5,529 nucleotides of DNA, taken from the NCBI GenBank assembly GCA_017539635.1, contig JAFYCQ010000265.1, positions 1 through 5,529 of the forward strand. Reading direction: 5' to 3'. The first letter of the stretch is position 1. Each line of letters begins with the position of its first letter. The position numbers were made by a program, and so were the translations under genes. Shown here in pieces: positions 4,038 to 5,529 of this stretch. The stretch comes from Oscillospiraceae bacterium (lineage in GTDB: Bacteria; Bacillota; Clostridia; Oscillospirales; Oscillospiraceae). The notes beneath the pieces were generated by a model. That model saw nothing but the letters and a program-made list of their open reading frames with translations, was not told the origin of the DNA and searched no databases.

Positions 4038-5237
4038 ATGAAATACGATAAGCAGACTGTCCGCGACATAGACGTCAGCGGAAAAAAAGTCATCCTGCGC
4101 TGCGATTTCAACGTTCCGCTGGATAAAGAGACCGGAAAGATCACCGACGACAAGCGCATACGGGAGAGCCTTCCGACTATCCGGTATCTGCTGGAAAACG
4201 GGGCTGCCGTCATTGCCTGTTCCCATCTCGGCAAGCCCAAGGGAGAAATAAAGCCCGAGCTCAGCTTGAAGCCCGTGGCCGCAAGGCTCGGCGAGCTGCT
4301 CAATATGCCCGTGGCGATAGCTTCTGACGTGGTGGGCCCCGACGCCCAGGCCAAGGCCGCTGCGTTAAAGCCCGGAGAGCTGATGCTCCTTGAAAACCTC
4401 CGCTTTGAAAAGGGCGAGGAGAAGAACGACCCCGATTTCGCCAAGGCGCTGGCCTCCATGGCCGATGTTTTCGTGTCCGACGCCTTCGGAACGGTGCACC
4501 GCGCCCACGCATCCACCGCCGGCATTACGGCGTATCTGCCCGCCGTTTCCGGCTTCCTCATCCAGAAGGAGCTTACCAACATGGGCGGAGCCATGGAGAA
4601 CCCGAAGCGTCCCATGGTGGTGGTCTTCGGCGGAGCCAAGGTCAGCGACAAGATAAACATGATAAACAACTTCCTCACCAAGGCGGACAAGATCCTCATC
4701 GGCGGCGGCATGGCCTTCACCTTCCTTAAGGCCTGCGGCTACGGCATAGGAACCTCGCTGCTTGAGGAGGACAGGATCGAAGTTGCCAGGGAGCTCATGG
4801 AGACCGCTAAGGAAAAGGGCGTTAAGTTCGTCCTGCCCGTGGATGTGGCGATAACCGAGAAGTTCGAGGATACCGACAACCGCCGCGAGGTGGCCGCCGA
4901 CGCCATCCCCGACGACTGTATGGGCCTGGATATAGGCGCAAAGACAATCGCGCTGTTTGAAAGCGAGCTGGAGGGCGCCGGAACGGTCATCTGGAACGGC
5001 CCCATGGGCGTTTTCGAATTCAAGGCCTTTTCTGCCGGCACCGACGCCGTGGCCAAAAAGATCGCCTCCCTTGACGCCGTAACGATAGTCGGCGGCGGCG
5101 AGAGCGCTTCCGCCGTGGGCCGCTTGGGCCTGGAGGAGAAGATGACCCACGTATCTACCGGCGGAGGAGCCTCTCTGGAGTTTTTTGAGGGAAAGGAGCT
5201 GCCCGGCATAGCTGCCCTTATGGACAGACAGGCGTAA
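4038..5237 (+). CDS. pgk: Phosphoglycerate kinase
   Basis: This cytoplasmic two-domain enzyme transfers the acyl phosphate of 1,3-bisphosphoglycerate to ADP, the first ATP-yielding step of glycolysis. The 399 residues equal the typical bacterial length. N-domain substrate motifs are RCDFNVPLD (21-29), SHLGKPKG (62-69), LENLRF (118-123) and DAFGTVHRAHAS (148-159). The C-domain nucleotide motifs are FGGAKVSDKI (197-206), GGGMAFTFLKA, WNGPMGVFE (319-327), GGGES (352-356) and STGGGASLEFFEGKELPG from 373. The usual Asp of GGGDS/T is Glu355; in characterised PGKs that Asp contacts the Mg ion of the nucleotide, so this conservative change is notable, but the rest of the protein is intact. ATG 4038 has a strong RBS and the N-terminus aligns with the family. 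It is followed after four bases by tpiA, a common glycolytic pairing; gap is not adjacent upstream. Confidence 0.98.
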   Translation: MKYDKQTVRDIDVSGKKVILRCDFNVPLDKETGKITDDKRIRESLPTIRYLLENGAAVIACSHLGKPKGEIKPELSLKPVAARLGELLNMPVAIASDVVGPDAQAKAAALKPGELMLLENLRFEKGEEKNDPDFAKALASMADVFVSDAFGTVHRAHASTAGITAYLPAVSGFLIQKELTNMGGAMENPKRPMVVVFGGAKVSDKINMINNFLTKADKILIGGGMAFTFLKACGYGIGTSLLEEDRIEVARELMETAKEKGVKFVLPVDVAITEKFEDTDNRREVAADAIPDDCMGLDIGAKTIALFESELEGAGTVIWNGPMGVFEFKAFSAGTDAVAKKIASLDAVTIVGGGESASAVGRLGLEEKMTHVSTGGGASLEFFEGKELPGIAALMDRQA

Positions 5238-5241
5238 CGAA

Positions 5242-5529
5242 ATGAATCGAAAATACAGGAAAACTATAATAGCCGCAAACTGGAAAATGAACAAGCTCCC
5301 CAGCGAGGTCAAGGCCTTTGCCGAGGGACTTCACCCCTGCGCCGCCAGAGCAAAGTGGTGCGACATCGTTGTGTGCGTACCCTTCGTGTCCATTCCCGCG
5401 GCCGTGAGGGCCTTTAAGGACACCAGAGTTCTCGTGGGCGCCGAAAACGTATCCGAGCATGAAAGCGGCGCCTACACCGGCGAGGTGTCTGCCGCCATGC
5501 TGGCGGACTTGGGCGTAAAATACGTCATA
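5242..5529 (+). CDS. tpiA: Triosephosphate isomerase, N-terminal 96 residues (3' end outside window)
   Basis: Triosephosphate isomerase interconverts dihydroxyacetone phosphate and glyceraldehyde 3-phosphate as a cytoplasmic TIM-barrel dimer. The visible N-terminus RKTIIAANWKMNKLPSE contains the NWKMN motif with the substrate-contacting Asn13 and catalytic-site Lys15; the usual Gly before NWKMN is Ala. Further on, VLVGAENVSEHESGAYTGEV and SAAMLADLGVKYVI match the loop that leads to the GHSERR motif, and the window ends just before that His. ATG 5242 is four bases after the pgk stop. There is no clear Shine-Dalgarno sequence before it (only a weak ACAGG), so translation is probably coupled to pgk termination. 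About 150 further residues are expected beyond the window. Confidence 0.96.
   Translation, partial: MNRKYRKTIIAANWKMNKLPSEVKAFAEGLHPCAARAKWCDIVVCVPFVSIPAAVRAFKDTRVLVGAENVSEHESGAYTGEVSAAMLADLGVKYVI

Noticed and set aside
4365..5312. 315-codon minus-strand open frame opposite pgk and tpiA
   Set aside because: It is a shadow of GC-rich pgk codons; the translation is low-complexity and Gly/His-rich, and both plus-strand genes are unmistakable.

Overview
This 5.5 kb window looks like chromosomal DNA of a Gram-positive anaerobe of the class Clostridia, probably close to the Oscillospirales. This rests on a class-I tetrahydrofolate (THF) riboswitch driving a folT-type ECF transporter gene, a bacterial acyl-ACP thioesterase, sigma-A style promoters, and the sequence style of folC, trmL, pgk and tpiA. 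Genes are GC-rich and the promoter spacers AT-rich. The taxon is inferred; no marker gene settles it. No mobile element, CRISPR array, tRNA or rRNA was seen.

Layout. Bases 1-528 hold the C-terminal part of a YihY/BrkB-family membrane protein that enters from the left. A good promoter (529-557) starts right after its stop codon and leads into a THF riboswitch (573-698) with a probable Shine-Dalgarno-sequestering hairpin (711-748). These control folT (TTG start, 755-1279), whose stop overlaps the start of folC (1276-2571) by four bases. folT imports folate and FolC polyglutamylates it, so the unit is a folate-salvage operon sensed by its own product pool. folC runs head-on into a thioesterase gene on the minus strand (2568-3311). 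The two stop codons share a single TTAA, and a 12-bp perfect inverted repeat just beyond the folC stop, inside the thioesterase reading frame, probably serves as terminator.

The AT-rich spacer 3312-3490 carries two divergent promoters, one for the thioesterase (minus) and one for trmL (plus, 3491-3958), a tRNA wobble-base 2'-O-methyltransferase with an unclear start codon. After a 79-base spacer with a perfect 18-base dyad come pgk (4038-5237) and the beginning of tpiA (from 5242, cut by the window end), a glycolytic pair with a four-base gap.

All protein genes belong to known families, so no wholly new system is visible. The points worth a second look are at the RNA and regulatory level (riboswitch with enlarged P4, sequestering hairpin, terminator buried in an opposing gene, triple repeat before trmL) and two substitutions at expected active-site positions (thioesterase Asn to Gly, PGK Asp to Glu).
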